In this document: one piece after another, positions 43,657-53,755 of the stretch | Layout: the number at the start of each line of letters is the position of its first letter | Numbering within the stretch: the stretch's first letter is position 1 | Assembly (NCBI GenBank): GCA_001661245.1 | Contig: KV454014.1 | Span: 925,850 to 989,849 of the forward strand | Length of the DNA stretch: 64,000 bases | Source of the DNA: Pachysolen tannophilus NRRL Y-2460 | Lineage: Eukaryota > Ascomycota > Pichiomycetes > Alaninales > Pachysolenaceae | Reading direction: 5' to 3' | The notes under the pieces: generated by a model | Seen by the model: the letters and a program-made list of their open reading frames with translations, nothing else | Databases searched by the model: none | Told to the model about the DNA's origin: nothing | Made by a program: the position numbers and the translations under genes

Positions 43657-44211
43657 CTCCAAATTAATTCCTGTAACTCTATCTTTACTTGTTTATCCTT
43701 GAATCTTATTTTTTTTTTTTTTTTTTTTAACTATAACCGATAATACGTTTTATTTTGTATTGTATTGTTTTGTTTTGTTTTCTTGTTTTGATGTCTTTTC
43801 CGTGTTTTACTCAACCAAAAAAAAAATTTCCTTCTCCCTTTTTCCTTTTTAATTCAAATTGTTATATCCAAAAAATCAAACACATCAGATACATAACATA
43901 TCAAATCCTACCAATTCTCTTTCAAAGATAAAAAAAATACTTTTTGATACCAAATTTCTAGTTAAAACTCGTCCCCGTTCTTATTCTTATTATTCTTCTT
44001 CTGCTGCAAAAAAATACAAAAAAAAAAAAAAAAATTGTTGATTGTTTTGATATTTCCTTTTTAGGAAAATTGATTAAAATTGAGCCGTTTTGTATAGGTT
44101 CTACACGACCTGTTTTTCTGTAGTACAAGTTTAGGTGGATTATTGGGTGGGGTTTTTTCTTTATTGAGTTACAATCTATATAAACTGCTATTTCAGTCAT
44201 GGGATTCGATC
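43657..44211. other. KIP2 promoter / 3' flank of PQ-loop gene
   Basis: AT-rich DNA with T and A runs (43709-43728, 44018-44033). Nothing gene-like beyond spurious short frames. Confidence 0.55.
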
Positions 44212-45714
44212 TCATGAGGTCTGAGTGTGTTCTGAGTGTTCTGGGTATGCTGAGTGTGTTTGTTGTTCCATTTTGTTGGTTTTATTTTGGTAATATAGAT
44301 CGTCAATTAAGAAATCTATAGGAGACAATGGAGAATTTCCTGAAAATTTTATTGCATGATTTGGTGATAAAAGAGATGAGTTTTCACGAGCAGTGTTCTT
44401 GATTGCCATGGAAGATGTTTCTGTGGTATGATTGGTAGAACTTGTATAGTTTTTCTGGTTCTGGTTTTCGTCGTTGTTGTTGCTAATTAATGGTGAGGTT
44501 TCGGTGTTTCTTTCAATAGATAATGTGTTTGTATTGTTCTTTTTATCTATAGGTGATATAATAGTGTTGATTCTTGGAGTCTTTGTTCTTCTTGGAGTTT
44601 TAGGCCTTGATTTTCTCTTATCAGTCCAAAAATACCATTGTATTAAAATTCCTAGGTCAAATATGACAGTTCCCAAAGCACCAATAAAATAACTCAATTC
44701 TTTTTCCCAAAATTGTTTCGAAATTTCGCCTCCATCCAACGATGATTCAGAAGTTATTAAAGATATTGAATATGTCAAGTTCCCAAATAAAGCTGCCAGT
44801 ACTAAATAAACTGAGAGCCCTTTCACAGATTTCCTTTGGAAATTGTGAACCAACTGAGGTAGCCTTGAAGATAAATATAAAAAAGTACATGCCCACGCTA
44901 AAATCTTTCCTAATGACATTGAACCTATTATAGGAAGTACAAATGATGAGGATGCAGATGCAGATGATGATGCAGATGACGATGATACAAATGAAATTGG
45001 TACCGCCAGTGCTTTATTGAACCCAATTATAAAACTGGACGAAACCAAATTTGCAAAACTGTTTGAGAAATGGTTATTATGCGGATTAATACCATGATTA
45101 TCGTTGTTGTTATTGGGTATTGGAATATGTTCTACTGGAACAGCAACCAAATCATCCTTGTCTCTATCAATCTCCTTAATGATAGTTGGTGTTCCTTCGT
45201 GATTTAATCTTTTAATTTTATCTCTTAGCAAAGAATTTGGAGATTTGAACTGATTTAACCGTTGATTTTTTTTCAACTTCAACTTATAATTATTTTTAAA
45301 TTTTGTATAAAAAAAAAATTGAAATCCCAATATTGAATCTATAATACAATAATACCCACTTAATATAATTTGAAATGGTAAAGCTTCCATCATTAAACAA
45401 CTTAAAAAATTTAAAAAATCACCTGCAAACCAACATAGTAAAAATCCCAAAGAAATACCATCAACAGATTTAGAATTATAATTTTTTATAACTTGTGGTA
45501 ATTGTGCAAATAGCCAACTCGTTATTGACAAATAACCCGCTACTAATGATAATGGCTTACAAATTAAAATTACCGACTCCTTATTAACTTTGCAACTCCC
45601 TATCAACATATATATTATTTTGGTGAAAAATTTCAGATCATCACAGAAATCATCTTGACCAACAACTTTATTTGAAATCAGAAATACTGGCGAAAATTCT
45701 GAAGCTGACAGCAT
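44212..45714 (-). CDS. PQ-loop vacuolar cationic amino-acid transporter family protein
   Basis: Seven-transmembrane PQ-loop protein of the Ypq1/Ypq2/Rtc2-PQLC2 family (vacuolar or lysosomal export of Lys/Arg/His). Both PQ motifs are clear: LFAQLPQVIKNYNSKSVDGI and LSSRLPQLVHNFQRKSVKGL, each followed by the family's Ser-Val-x-Gly-Leu/Ile pattern and the glycine-rich next helix (LCWFAGDFLNFLSCL; LAALFGNLTYSISL). 500 aa is long for the family (S. cerevisiae Ypq1 308 aa): an N-terminal extension, a ~110-residue loop between PQ repeats 1 and 2, and a ~130-residue hydrophilic C-tail account for it. The loop carries a Ser/Ala run encoded by (GCA/TCA)-like repeats. The exact paralogue (Ypq1, Ypq2, Rtc2 or an S. 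pombe Stm1-like) is not decided. Confidence 0.85.
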   Translation of the reverse strand: MLSASEFSPVFLISNKVVGQDDFCDDLKFFTKIIYMLIGSCKVNKESVILICKPLSLVAGYLSITSWLFAQLPQVIKNYNSKSVDGISLGFLLCWFAGDFLNFLSCLMMEALPFQIILSGYYCIIDSILGFQFFFYTKFKNNYKLKLKKNQRLNQFKSPNSLLRDKIKRLNHEGTPTIIKEIDRDKDDLVAVPVEHIPIPNNNNDNHGINPHNNHFSNSFANLVSSSFIIGFNKALAVPISFVSSSSASSSASASSSFVLPIIGSMSLGKILAWACTFLYLSSRLPQLVHNFQRKSVKGLSVYLVLAALFGNLTYSISLITSESSLDGGEISKQFWEKELSYFIGALGTVIFDLGILIQWYFWTDKRKSRPKTPRRTKTPRINTIISPIDKKNNTNTLSIERNTETSPLISNNNDENQNQKNYTSSTNHTTETSSMAIKNTARENSSLLSPNHAIKFSGNSPLSPIDFLIDDLYYQNKTNKMEQQTHSAYPEHSEHTQTS

Positions 45715-45757
45715 CCTTCCCTTTTGCTGAAATTATTCTCTACTGTCCAGTTAAACA

Positions 45758-45788
<31 letters not shown>

Positions 45789-46137
45789 ATATGTTAATCG
45801 TCTGTTCTCCTCTCCCTTCAATCGAAGATCACGATCCTTGCTATTGAAGAGAGCAGACCAAAGTAATTAGTTAAAAACTATAACTAAGAAATTTGTAATA
45901 TAACACACAAGTATCAAGAATCTTAATAACTCATCAACCGTCCTAGATTATTTATTATCATTAATTGTTTCAAGTTTTAAATAATAATTTTAATAATTTT
46001 AAATGTTTTCTAACTTTTTTCTTTTTTTTTTTGTTTGTACAGAATTTTTCAAAAAAAAATTTAATTTTTATTCACTTATCATCATTAAAGATCATCTATC
46101 TATATATATACAATTAATTGATTATAATTAAAATTAT
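45715..46137. other. 5' flank of PQ-loop gene / TGS1 3' flank
   Basis: TA repeat at 45755-45790 close to the PQ-loop gene start; otherwise plain AT-rich DNA. Confidence 0.55.
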
Positions 46138-46908
46138 TTATTTTAAGAAATTATCACCATAAAATACACTTATTCCTTTTATTCTTCCTTGTAATTTCAT
46201 ATAAATGACTCTAGAGTTTTCAATTTTTAATTTTCTGTTAATCAGAGACAATTGTTTTAAATTTGAATTTCTTGGAAGAAAGAATACAACTTTATTTGAA
46301 ATTTTAAGACAATATGTTAATAGCTCTTCAAATCCAAAAGGTTTTAAATCATTTAAATCGAAAACCTCATCATTCGTATAACTTGGACCACCCCATGGAG
46401 GTGATGAATAGATAATATCAATATTATCATGACAAAAATTCATAAAATTTTCATCTTTTACTGCAGATTTAAAATCACAATGTAAAGGTATTATTTTTTT
46501 AGAATTAATTTTATAAATTTGACAATTATTCAATGTACATTGTAAATTAATCTCATTATAATCTAAGGCATAAATTTTTGAAAAAAATCTACCAAATTGT
46601 ATTGTATTACCACCTCCTCCACAAAATAAATCTAATATCTTAGTATCATCTGGATAACAATATTTTAAAAATTTTGCTGTAAATAATGCAATATCTTCTG
46701 GAGTCACTGAATACCATAATTCTGTAGTTAATTCAATACCAGAATCAAATTTCTTAAATAAAGAATACCGATTTTTCCAATATTTCTTAACATCTTTTGG
46801 TAACGATTTATGAGTATGATTTATTGCAATATCATGTGAACTAGGAATCTCTTTAGATACATTATACAAATAGGGTACTTTTTTTTTCATCATCTCATAC
46901 AGTACCAT
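46138..46908 (-). CDS. TGS1: Tgs1 trimethylguanosine synthase
   Basis: Methylates the m7G cap of snRNAs, snoRNAs and telomerase RNA to trimethylguanosine, in the nucleolus. Core Rossmann methyltransferase: motif I ILDLFCGGGGNTIQFGRFF, the acidic residue after ALDYNEINLQC, HCDF, the DIIYSSPPWGGPSY motif (N/D-PPW in the family), then a Phe-rich region and a basic C-terminus. 256 aa from the ATG at 46908 (MVLYEMMKKK); an upstream GTG is not used as a start. S. cerevisiae Tgs1 is 315 aa, so the protein is compact. It is divergent from the AIM44-like gene, exactly as TGS1 (YPL157W) and AIM44 (YPL158C) are divergent in S. cerevisiae. Confidence 0.93.
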   Translation of the reverse strand: MVLYEMMKKKVPYLYNVSKEIPSSHDIAINHTHKSLPKDVKKYWKNRYSLFKKFDSGIELTTELWYSVTPEDIALFTAKFLKYCYPDDTKILDLFCGGGGNTIQFGRFFSKIYALDYNEINLQCTLNNCQIYKINSKKIIPLHCDFKSAVKDENFMNFCHDNIDIIYSSPPWGGPSYTNDEVFDLNDLKPFGFEELLTYCLKISNKVVFFLPRNSNLKQLSLINRKLKIENSRVIYMKLQGRIKGISVFYGDNFLK

Positions 46909-47505
46909 ATACTTTTCACTCACTAAAACCTAGCACACAATAATTTCCAGTCTCTGTATATGACTTCTTCTACCAAATACCACAACTATCAATCATTTAA
47001 TTAATTAATCAATCAATAAAGTTATCTTCTTCTTCTTCTTCATCTTCTCATCTCTTGCCAACCAGCGAGTATCCACCTGGTAGATAGCTAGCTAGCCAGC
47101 CAGTCAGCCTGCCTCTCTGCCTTCCCTTTCAAGAACGAGAAAAAAAAACCTTTTTTGCTAAAACGCACTACTTTTTGCTTTTACACGCACACTTTGCGGC
47201 TCATGGTTTTTTATTCATGCAAGATCAAAATAACCAGCCATCTCTATAGTTTGTAATTGGGTTGGTTTTTCCATTGAAAGGTATATTTTTAGTTAAGCTC
47301 CAGCCATCTATCTATCTTGATTCAGGAATGTTCCCCTTTGATCTAATGTTTGTCCACCTAGCAGTTAAACTCACCAAGAAACTTATAAAACAAAAAAAAA
47401 GACAAAGAAAAAAAAAAAAAAAAAAAACAAAGTTGGATATCTGTTGAAGATTTATATTTTAAAGATCAAACTGACTCTTGAGACTGCAGAGTTTGGATTT
47501 TTGAA
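46909..47505. other. Divergent TGS1/AIM44-like promoter
   Basis: 597 bp. Contains GAA/CTT repeats near 47025-47045, a block of TAGC/CAGC repeats with GC-rich sequence (47085-47130), and A tracts (47391-47427). No clear PAC, MCB or HSE motif. Confidence 0.55.
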
Positions 47506-49662
47506 ATGACAATAAACTTGCACGAGAAAAAGAGAACAGAATCCTTTTTTGGGAGTCAAATGGACTTTGAGTTCCCCATTAGTGATAAGTCGATAACATC
47601 CAATCTTGATTCAACAGGAAATAATAGTTCGGATTATTCAGTAAAAATTTTAAAGACTTTAAATTCAAACGATTTGGAAGTTAGTGATGCTTTCCATAAC
47701 TTGACGGCTATTTCTGTTTCTGATAGAGATTCAACAAATCAATCCAATTTATGGAGTAGTATTACTAATGAGCAAAGAAAAATTAAAACTAGTAATGTTA
47801 CCAGTAGTGGTAATAATCATAAGCTTTCTTTTACAACGTCAATTTCATCATCTTCTTCATCATCTTCTTCAGTGAAGATCAAAGATGGTAACTTCACTCC
47901 TTCAACAGTATCATATGCAATTAGTACGGGTAAAGTGAGGCAGTCACAGTTAAAACAAAATAAAAGTTCACCAATAGGTGCGGTAATTTGTACTACACCG
48001 AATGTTAGATCTGCAATTTCAACTTTTAATTATCAACCTCATTCAAGATCAAATAGTGTTATAATTTCTAAAATAAATTCAGATCTTGCTAATTCCCAAA
48101 TATCAAGCATACAAAACTCTAGTGTTATTAGTGTAAAGAGAACATCTACTGCTACTTCAAGTTTGAAAAGATCAAAAGCAATAAAATATAAACATGGATG
48201 GATTTCAAGGTTAATGATTAAAATAAGGAAAAATCTTCAAAGATGGAAGATTGTATTATCTAAAAGAGCTTTTAGGAGAGCAAATTTAAGTAGGCAACGA
48301 TCTTTATTAGAAAGGTCATCTTCAAGTTTGTTACAAAAATCAAAATCTTTAAGAGAAGCAAAATTTGATTCAAATCAACAACTGACAAAAAAAATTGGTA
48401 ATATAGGGAAAAGATTAGAAAATTCAAACAATTTATATTTGGTTCCTGATTTAAAAGATTTGAATACATTAAAATCATCAGAATTTAGAAAAAGTTTAAT
48501 CAAGGCAGAAGAAGATGGAAGTTTGAAAAAAAATAATTTGGAAGTTTACCTCGAAAAAGAGAAAGAATATATCGAACCAGAAAAGATAAAGTCATCTATA
48601 GATGAAAAGGATAAAAACCCTCCAGAAGTTTATACACAAAGAAATATTTCAAATTATCTGGTACGTCCAAGACCAAAATATGCCATGTTGACCCCAATAC
48701 CTGAAAATGGAAACTCGAAATTTTCACCTTACCCATCGCCTAACATTCAACTGCATCCAGGTTTTAACAATACTCAGGAAGATATTACCACTATAAACGG
48801 AGAGAAAGAAGTCCTTGTCCAAATAGAAAAACAACAATTGTATAACCTGGATGAAACTGAAAAGTTATATAGATTTTATTCTAACTATTTGAAACAAGTA
48901 CTTATTAACAGAATTATCTTGAAGTTAGAAATTAATGAAAAATTAATGGATGAAAATAATTCACAAAATGGAGATCAAGATACAATAACGGATGATGGTA
49001 TGGAAACTTTATCAGATACAACGTTCAAAGAGGAGCATGCTCTTGAAGAAGAACAAAACTTTGTTGGGTCAATCATATCAGATTATGAATCTGCTGATTA
49101 CGAATCAGACGATATTACCTCTAATAGCTATGATGACAGCAGTTCAAGTACTCTGACTTCTGAAAGTTTGGTTGAATGTGCGGAGTCCATCTATAATGAA
49201 GAATACGATAATCTTGATGTCGAAGTGTATTCTGAATCCAATTATGACGATGATAGAGAAAGATCTATTTTTTCAATATCGAGACAAACATCCAAAATTT
49301 CAAATATAGGTGGTGATTTTGGACCTAATGTCAGTCAAAAAAGTAATATAACTTATATTGAAGATATTGTTAATTTGAAAAACAAAAATGAAAAAACAAC
49401 TAGCTGTGATGATACAAGTTATCATTTTAATCCATATTTGGCAGAAAACAACTATAATCCATACATGAATACTCACTGTGAGAAGTTGGAAGACTCAAAC
49501 AAAAAAAATTCAAGTGGATCTTTGAGGAAATCTCCAAGTTTTTTGATTTCTAGAAATTATATAACATCTAGAAATAATAGTGTAATTTCAAATTCTCCAA
49601 GTTTTGTATTGAATTCAGAACTTAAGAGAAAGAGTAGCATTATAAATGTTGGTAAATGCTAA
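47506..49662 (+). CDS. Large Ser/Lys-rich protein, AIM44/Gps1-like by synteny
   Basis: 718 aa without membrane segments. N-terminal two-thirds rich in Ser/Asn/Thr, including 'SSSSSSSSSVKIKDGNF'. A basic, possibly membrane-binding stretch follows (RSKAIKYKHGWISRLMIKIR, then KNLQRWKIVLSKRAFRRANL). Then there are acidic stretches (for example SDYESADYESDDI) and a C-terminus KSSIINVGKC. The pattern suits a bud-neck or cortical scaffold. The assignment to AIM44/GPS1 (a polarity inhibitor at the cytokinesis remnant) rests mainly on position beside TGS1, as in S. cerevisiae, and on size (S. cerevisiae 758 aa); direct sequence similarity could not be demonstrated by eye. So the name is tentative. Confidence 0.6.
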   Translation: MTINLHEKKRTESFFGSQMDFEFPISDKSITSNLDSTGNNSSDYSVKILKTLNSNDLEVSDAFHNLTAISVSDRDSTNQSNLWSSITNEQRKIKTSNVTSSGNNHKLSFTTSISSSSSSSSSVKIKDGNFTPSTVSYAISTGKVRQSQLKQNKSSPIGAVICTTPNVRSAISTFNYQPHSRSNSVIISKINSDLANSQISSIQNSSVISVKRTSTATSSLKRSKAIKYKHGWISRLMIKIRKNLQRWKIVLSKRAFRRANLSRQRSLLERSSSSLLQKSKSLREAKFDSNQQLTKKIGNIGKRLENSNNLYLVPDLKDLNTLKSSEFRKSLIKAEEDGSLKKNNLEVYLEKEKEYIEPEKIKSSIDEKDKNPPEVYTQRNISNYLVRPRPKYAMLTPIPENGNSKFSPYPSPNIQLHPGFNNTQEDITTINGEKEVLVQIEKQQLYNLDETEKLYRFYSNYLKQVLINRIILKLEINEKLMDENNSQNGDQDTITDDGMETLSDTTFKEEHALEEEQNFVGSIISDYESADYESDDITSNSYDDSSSSTLTSESLVECAESIYNEEYDNLDVEVYSESNYDDDRERSIFSISRQTSKISNIGGDFGPNVSQKSNITYIEDIVNLKNKNEKTTSCDDTSYHFNPYLAENNYNPYMNTHCEKLEDSNKKNSSGSLRKSPSFLISRNYITSRNNSVISNSPSFVLNSELKRKSSIINVGKC

Positions 49663-49809
49663 CAATTTTTTTTTCAAAATTTAGATATGTCATTTATGTA
49701 ATTAATTTTTTATTTGTAATATTATAAATAATTATCATCTCTATATATGAAATAAATATCAATCAATCAATGTATTCTCAACTTTTTTTTTTTTCTTTAG
49801 TTTTTTGGC

Positions 49810-50910
49810 CTAATAAAATTTCTTTTCTCTTAATGTTTCAATGTCTTTACACATATAATCATACCAATAGAAGCCTGGGAAAATTGTGATGAAATGCCAA
49901 ATAGCATGTGCATCCAACAAATCCAATATTGGGGGGAAATCAAATAATTCAAATGACATACCAAATGCAACACATAAAATTAACAAAATTGGTGTTAATG
50001 TCCAATTATACTCTTTCATATTAATAAAATTTAAATATTCCACATAGCTATGCAAATTGTTTCTCTTATCTACCATTTTTTTAAAAGTTGATATGGAAAG
50101 ATAGATCCACAAGAAGTATTGTAATATCCCAACAAACACGTTTGCTTGCATGTTATAAGTATAAGACCAATCAAGTAAGAGTCTTCGTACATGATAAACA
50201 TATAAACTAATACAAAAAATTGTAAAAACTTTTCTCTTATTATTATTTTGTGACAAGTATAATTTGAAAACTCTAACGCAAAGTGCGTAAAATGCTGTTA
50301 ATACAGTTGCTGCTGCAAAGAAATAATCTAATTTTTCTCTCAGATTTGTATCTTTTAAATGGAAAAGTGTTGAAAACACCCAAGCAGTCATAGTGATAAT
50401 CGATACAAGTAAATTGCAAAAATATAAATTCTTAAAATCTGAATCTTGGCGTTCATTTTTCAAATATAAAAATTTCATCTTCTTGTAACCCAAATAATGA
50501 GGAATAAAATTTCCTATACTAAATGCTGTACTAAAAAATTCTTGAATACCGAATACTCTAATAAAGGGCCATTTACCATGAAATTGATAAATTTCCTCAT
50601 TATCTATTTTTCTTTTCTTTGTCACTATTCTTTGACATTGGTAATCACAATTGCTAAGACAATCCCATCCAACTAATGTTAAATGCAAAGGTAAAGGCAT
50701 TTCATCAAATAATTTATACAGTTCTTGTTGTTTTTGAAATAACTTGACTTCATTTCTTGTAAACCTAGAATTCATAGTGTTCCCACAGGTTAAAACATCA
50801 CATTTTTTAACACAATCCTGAAATTCGTCTAATTCATCACCTGGAGAAGCTGATGATAATCGTAACAACACCAAAATTAAAAATAGTGTTTTTTCCACAA
50901 GTTTCATCAT
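49810..50910 (-). CDS. PER1: Per1/PGAP3-type GPI-anchor lipid remodelling protein
   Basis: ER membrane protein needed for phospholipase A2-like removal of the sn-2 acyl chain from GPI anchors. Signal peptide after MMKLVEKTLFLILVLLRLSS (SSASPGD at its end). A Cys-rich N-terminal region (DCVKKCDVLTCG, DCLSNCDYQCQRI) is conserved in the family. The HGKWPFIRVFGIQEFFS box is the Per1 hallmark. Six to seven hydrophobic segments follow. C-terminal catalytic/structural motifs: LDAHAIWHFITIFPGFYWYD (conserved His). The ATG pair at 50910/50907 is preferred; an upstream in-frame TTG is not. About 366 aa (S. cerevisiae 357 aa). It is convergent with the AIM44-like gene, 147 bp apart. Confidence 0.95.
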   Translation of the reverse strand: MMKLVEKTLFLILVLLRLSSASPGDELDEFQDCVKKCDVLTCGNTMNSRFTRNEVKLFQKQQELYKLFDEMPLPLHLTLVGWDCLSNCDYQCQRIVTKKRKIDNEEIYQFHGKWPFIRVFGIQEFFSTAFSIGNFIPHYLGYKKMKFLYLKNERQDSDFKNLYFCNLLVSIITMTAWVFSTLFHLKDTNLREKLDYFFAAATVLTAFYALCVRVFKLYLSQNNNKRKVFTIFCISLYVYHVRRLLLDWSYTYNMQANVFVGILQYFLWIYLSISTFKKMVDKRNNLHSYVEYLNFINMKEYNWTLTPILLILCVAFGMSFELFDFPPILDLLDAHAIWHFITIFPGFYWYDYMCKDIETLREKKFY

Positions 50911-51182
50911 TTGAATTATATAAAGCAACACCAGCAAAATTAGAGAAGAAAAGAACCACTATAAACAAATAGCTCAATTCACTCTGACTGTGATATTATC
51001 AATTCAAACTTACAATCACAAATATTCTATTATATTATATATTATATTTATATATATATATATTTATATAGTTGACTATTATCTTCAACTTCAACATCCC
51101 AAAGTCTATAAATTTACCCCTTTCTCGCACTACCTGTTTTCTTACTGAGTTCAACTTTTCAACTTTTCAACTGTTCAACGGT

Positions 51183-52565
51183 CTATATGGTGTAGTTGTG
51201 TTGTATCTTTTCGATATCGATTCTATCTTTAACGAAGCTATTCTGTACTGGTAAAGATTTCTGGTCTACAACCACTTTGGTCTTTCCGTTTTTGTCTAGT
51301 TCAACTAGATCGATATAACCTTGGAAAAATTTTGCCAAAGGGTCAGCGTACCATCTTTCATTATTATATTTAAACCAGCCTAAATGACCTCCATGATCTG
51401 TGATTAACATCATCAAATATGGGTTTGCTTCGACTTCTTTATAAGGAATTGAATCTGAGCTAACTATAGGATCATCTCTTGAATTTATAATCAATGTTGG
51501 AATACGGAAATTTAATAATCTATTAACTGATGATCCATGTCTATAATATTCAAATGCTGTATTAAATCCAAACATTTTACAAGTGAAAAAATTATCAAAT
51601 TCAGTTATAGAATTAATTTTATCAAAATTTTTATTAAAACTTTGTTGAAATAATTCATCTTTAGATAATTCTGGTAAATTTTTTAATAATAAATTTTTTA
51701 AATTCATCGCCATTATTGGTGAATATATATTTCTTCCAATAAGAGAACGAGATAATGTATATGAAGATTCAGTTAAATCCCAAGGATTTCCTAAAATTGC
51801 AGCAGCAGTTAATTGACAATCATCACCTTCTTGACCTATATAATTTGCCAACATACTACCACCTAAAGAAAATCCTGCAGCAAAAATTGGTCTTGATGGG
51901 AATTGTAATTTTAAATTTTTAATTAAAAATCTTAAATCTTCTGTCCATAATCCACAAAATAACTGAGGAGTTGAGATTTTAGAATTAGCACAACCTCTTG
52001 AATTTAATACAAGACAATCAAAAACTTGAGCATCTTCATGTAACTTTGAAAATAAACATCTAACATAACTTTCAAAACTTCCACCAGTCAATCCATGTAA
52101 AACAACCAATAATGGTCTATATTGATTATCCTTTTGAGAATAATAATCTTTAATCTCTAAATCAGTCAACATTCTAGTTCTTGGAGGTAAAAGTTCATGA
52201 ATTTTGTCATTGTCATTGCAATGATTAGAATAAAATTGATCTTTAGAAATAACTCTATCTATAGAACCTATACCACCATCTTCATATTGTAAAATCTCTC
52301 TACCATAATAAATTTCATCAATTTTAGTAAAATCTCCAACAGCTGCGTAAAAAGTTTGTAAATGACCATTAAATAATAATGGATTGAAAAAACTATATGC
52401 ATTATTATTAAATTCGGGACTTTTAAGAGAAATTAATTCCGAAATACTTAATAATGAATCATTAATACTACCATTTTTGTCAATATCATTTTTACCAACT
52501 AATTTAATTGAATTCAATGAATAATTTTGTTTAACAAAAGAAATAAAACCAAGACCATACATCAT
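51183..52565 (-). CDS. EHT1/EEB1-type alpha/beta hydrolase
   Basis: Alpha/beta hydrolase of the Eht1/Eeb1/Mgl2 family (medium-chain ethyl-ester synthase/hydrolase in S. cerevisiae; monoacylglycerol lipase in YMR210W). Nucleophile elbow: FAAGFSLGGSMLANYIG (GxSxG). Acid NSRDDPIVSSD. Catalytic His in TDHGGHLGWFKYN. Oxyanion region LLVVLHGLTGGSFESYVR. The family landmarks 'RGCANSKISTPQLF' and AAILGNPWDLTES are present. 460 aa from the ATG at 52565. Which of the three paralogues it matches is undecided. The stop lies 272 bp from the PER1 ATG; both are minus-strand. Confidence 0.9.
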   Translation of the reverse strand: MMYGLGFISFVKQNYSLNSIKLVGKNDIDKNGSINDSLLSISELISLKSPEFNNNAYSFFNPLLFNGHLQTFYAAVGDFTKIDEIYYGREILQYEDGGIGSIDRVISKDQFYSNHCNDNDKIHELLPPRTRMLTDLEIKDYYSQKDNQYRPLLVVLHGLTGGSFESYVRCLFSKLHEDAQVFDCLVLNSRGCANSKISTPQLFCGLWTEDLRFLIKNLKLQFPSRPIFAAGFSLGGSMLANYIGQEGDDCQLTAAAILGNPWDLTESSYTLSRSLIGRNIYSPIMAMNLKNLLLKNLPELSKDELFQQSFNKNFDKINSITEFDNFFTCKMFGFNTAFEYYRHGSSVNRLLNFRIPTLIINSRDDPIVSSDSIPYKEVEANPYLMMLITDHGGHLGWFKYNNERWYADPLAKFFQGYIDLVELDKNGKTKVVVDQKSLPVQNSFVKDRIDIEKIQHNYTI

Positions 52566-52829
52566 CTCATTAATCACTTTTTAAACTCCTATCCACTATC
52601 TCCTTTAAGAATTAAACTATTTCTTCTTTCTCCGATTATATAATAATCTTTAAAATGTTTTCTCGTTCCTAATGGGTATTAAAAAATTTTTCACTTAAAT
52701 TTTTCCATCGTCTTTCTCGCATATTAAACCCTAAACTCCTTACAAATCCTGCCGCTGCTGCCCTTTAAAAATTCTGCCTTTTCTCTTGCAGCCTTTAGCG
52801 CGGCTGAAGAGCACATCTTTCTTAATACA

Positions 52830-52865
<36 letters not shown>

Positions 52866-53020
52866 ATTATTTATAATCGGATTATAGACCCATTTTCTTT
52901 TTTTAAGTTGATTCGATTGTTTAATTTCTTATATAAATTTGGATATATCTTTACTTTTGAAATATTTGAATAAAAAAAAAAATAAAAAAAAAAAAATTTC
53001 TATTACTATTTTTTTTTTTA
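52566..53020. other. Intergenic between hydrolase and 244-aa gene (divergent)
   Basis: TA repeat at 52831-52865, a GCGCGGC segment near 52797, and A/T tracts just before the ATG at 53021. No gene. Confidence 0.55.
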
Positions 53021-53755
53021 ATGTCTTCGATAATTAGGGTATTTTCTTGTGGGTTGGTGGACAGGTTTCCTTTTTCTTCTTCCAAGGCTGCTTCATCACA
53101 ACAAAATTTGTCTGAGACTGATATACATACGGGAGAGATGATAGGTAATTCAATGAAGGAAAATAGTAATAATAATCATAATAATCATAATACTGGCGGT
53201 AGCGGTAGTGGTAGTGGTAGTGGCGGTAGTGGTTCTAGTGGCGGTTCTAGCAGTGGTTCTCATATAGTGGACAGTTTGAAAAAAGCAAATATTTTTTTTG
53301 GTAATTCTAATGCTCAAGTTACGAGGATAACTAGGGCGGATATGTTAAACAGTGCACCTTATCAAACTCAAAAAAATAATAATACTAATAATAATAATGG
53401 TCAACATGGACATCGTGGTAGGCGTCATAGTTCAAATGGTGGTAAAAGAATTGTTTCCGAACATTCTGTTAAAAGCATAAGTTCTTCGCGCCGTCCAAAG
53501 ATTAATGTTTCACATGTTCCAAATGAAAATGATGATCGAAATTATACTCTTGGACATGGTGGACCATGTTCAAATTCAAACTTAAGTCCAAGAACAGGAG
53601 GTGCAGTTGATCTTACAGATGGTACTATCCATAGAACATTAAGTAACTCGAATGCCTCAAGTTTTTCTAATGCAACTACAACAAATGATGATACGGTTCA
53701 AATTAAAATTGTTTTCGATACTACGGCACATATTAATCAAGGTACTGGCATTTAA
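53021..53755 (+). CDS. Uncharacterised Gly/Ser- and Asn-rich protein, 244 aa
   Basis: I do not recognise this. The N-terminus MSSIIRVFSCGLVDRFPFSS is hydrophobic and could be a short anchor or targeting element. A middle run of GSGS repeats (53196-53260) and Asn/His clusters are low complexity. The rest includes a basic segment (HRGRRHSSNGGKRIVSEHSV), an ISSSRRPKI motif, and a C-terminus DTVQIKIVFDTTAHINQGTG. A clean start after an A/T leader and coherent codon use support a gene. Possibly an intrinsically disordered regulatory protein; no function assigned. Confidence 0.7.
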   Translation: MSSIIRVFSCGLVDRFPFSSSKAASSQQNLSETDIHTGEMIGNSMKENSNNNHNNHNTGGSGSGSGSGGSGSSGGSSSGSHIVDSLKKANIFFGNSNAQVTRITRADMLNSAPYQTQKNNNTNNNNGQHGHRGRRHSSNGGKRIVSEHSVKSISSSRRPKINVSHVPNENDDRNYTLGHGGPCSNSNLSPRTGGAVDLTDGTIHRTLSNSNASSFSNATTTNDDTVQIKIVFDTTAHINQGTGI

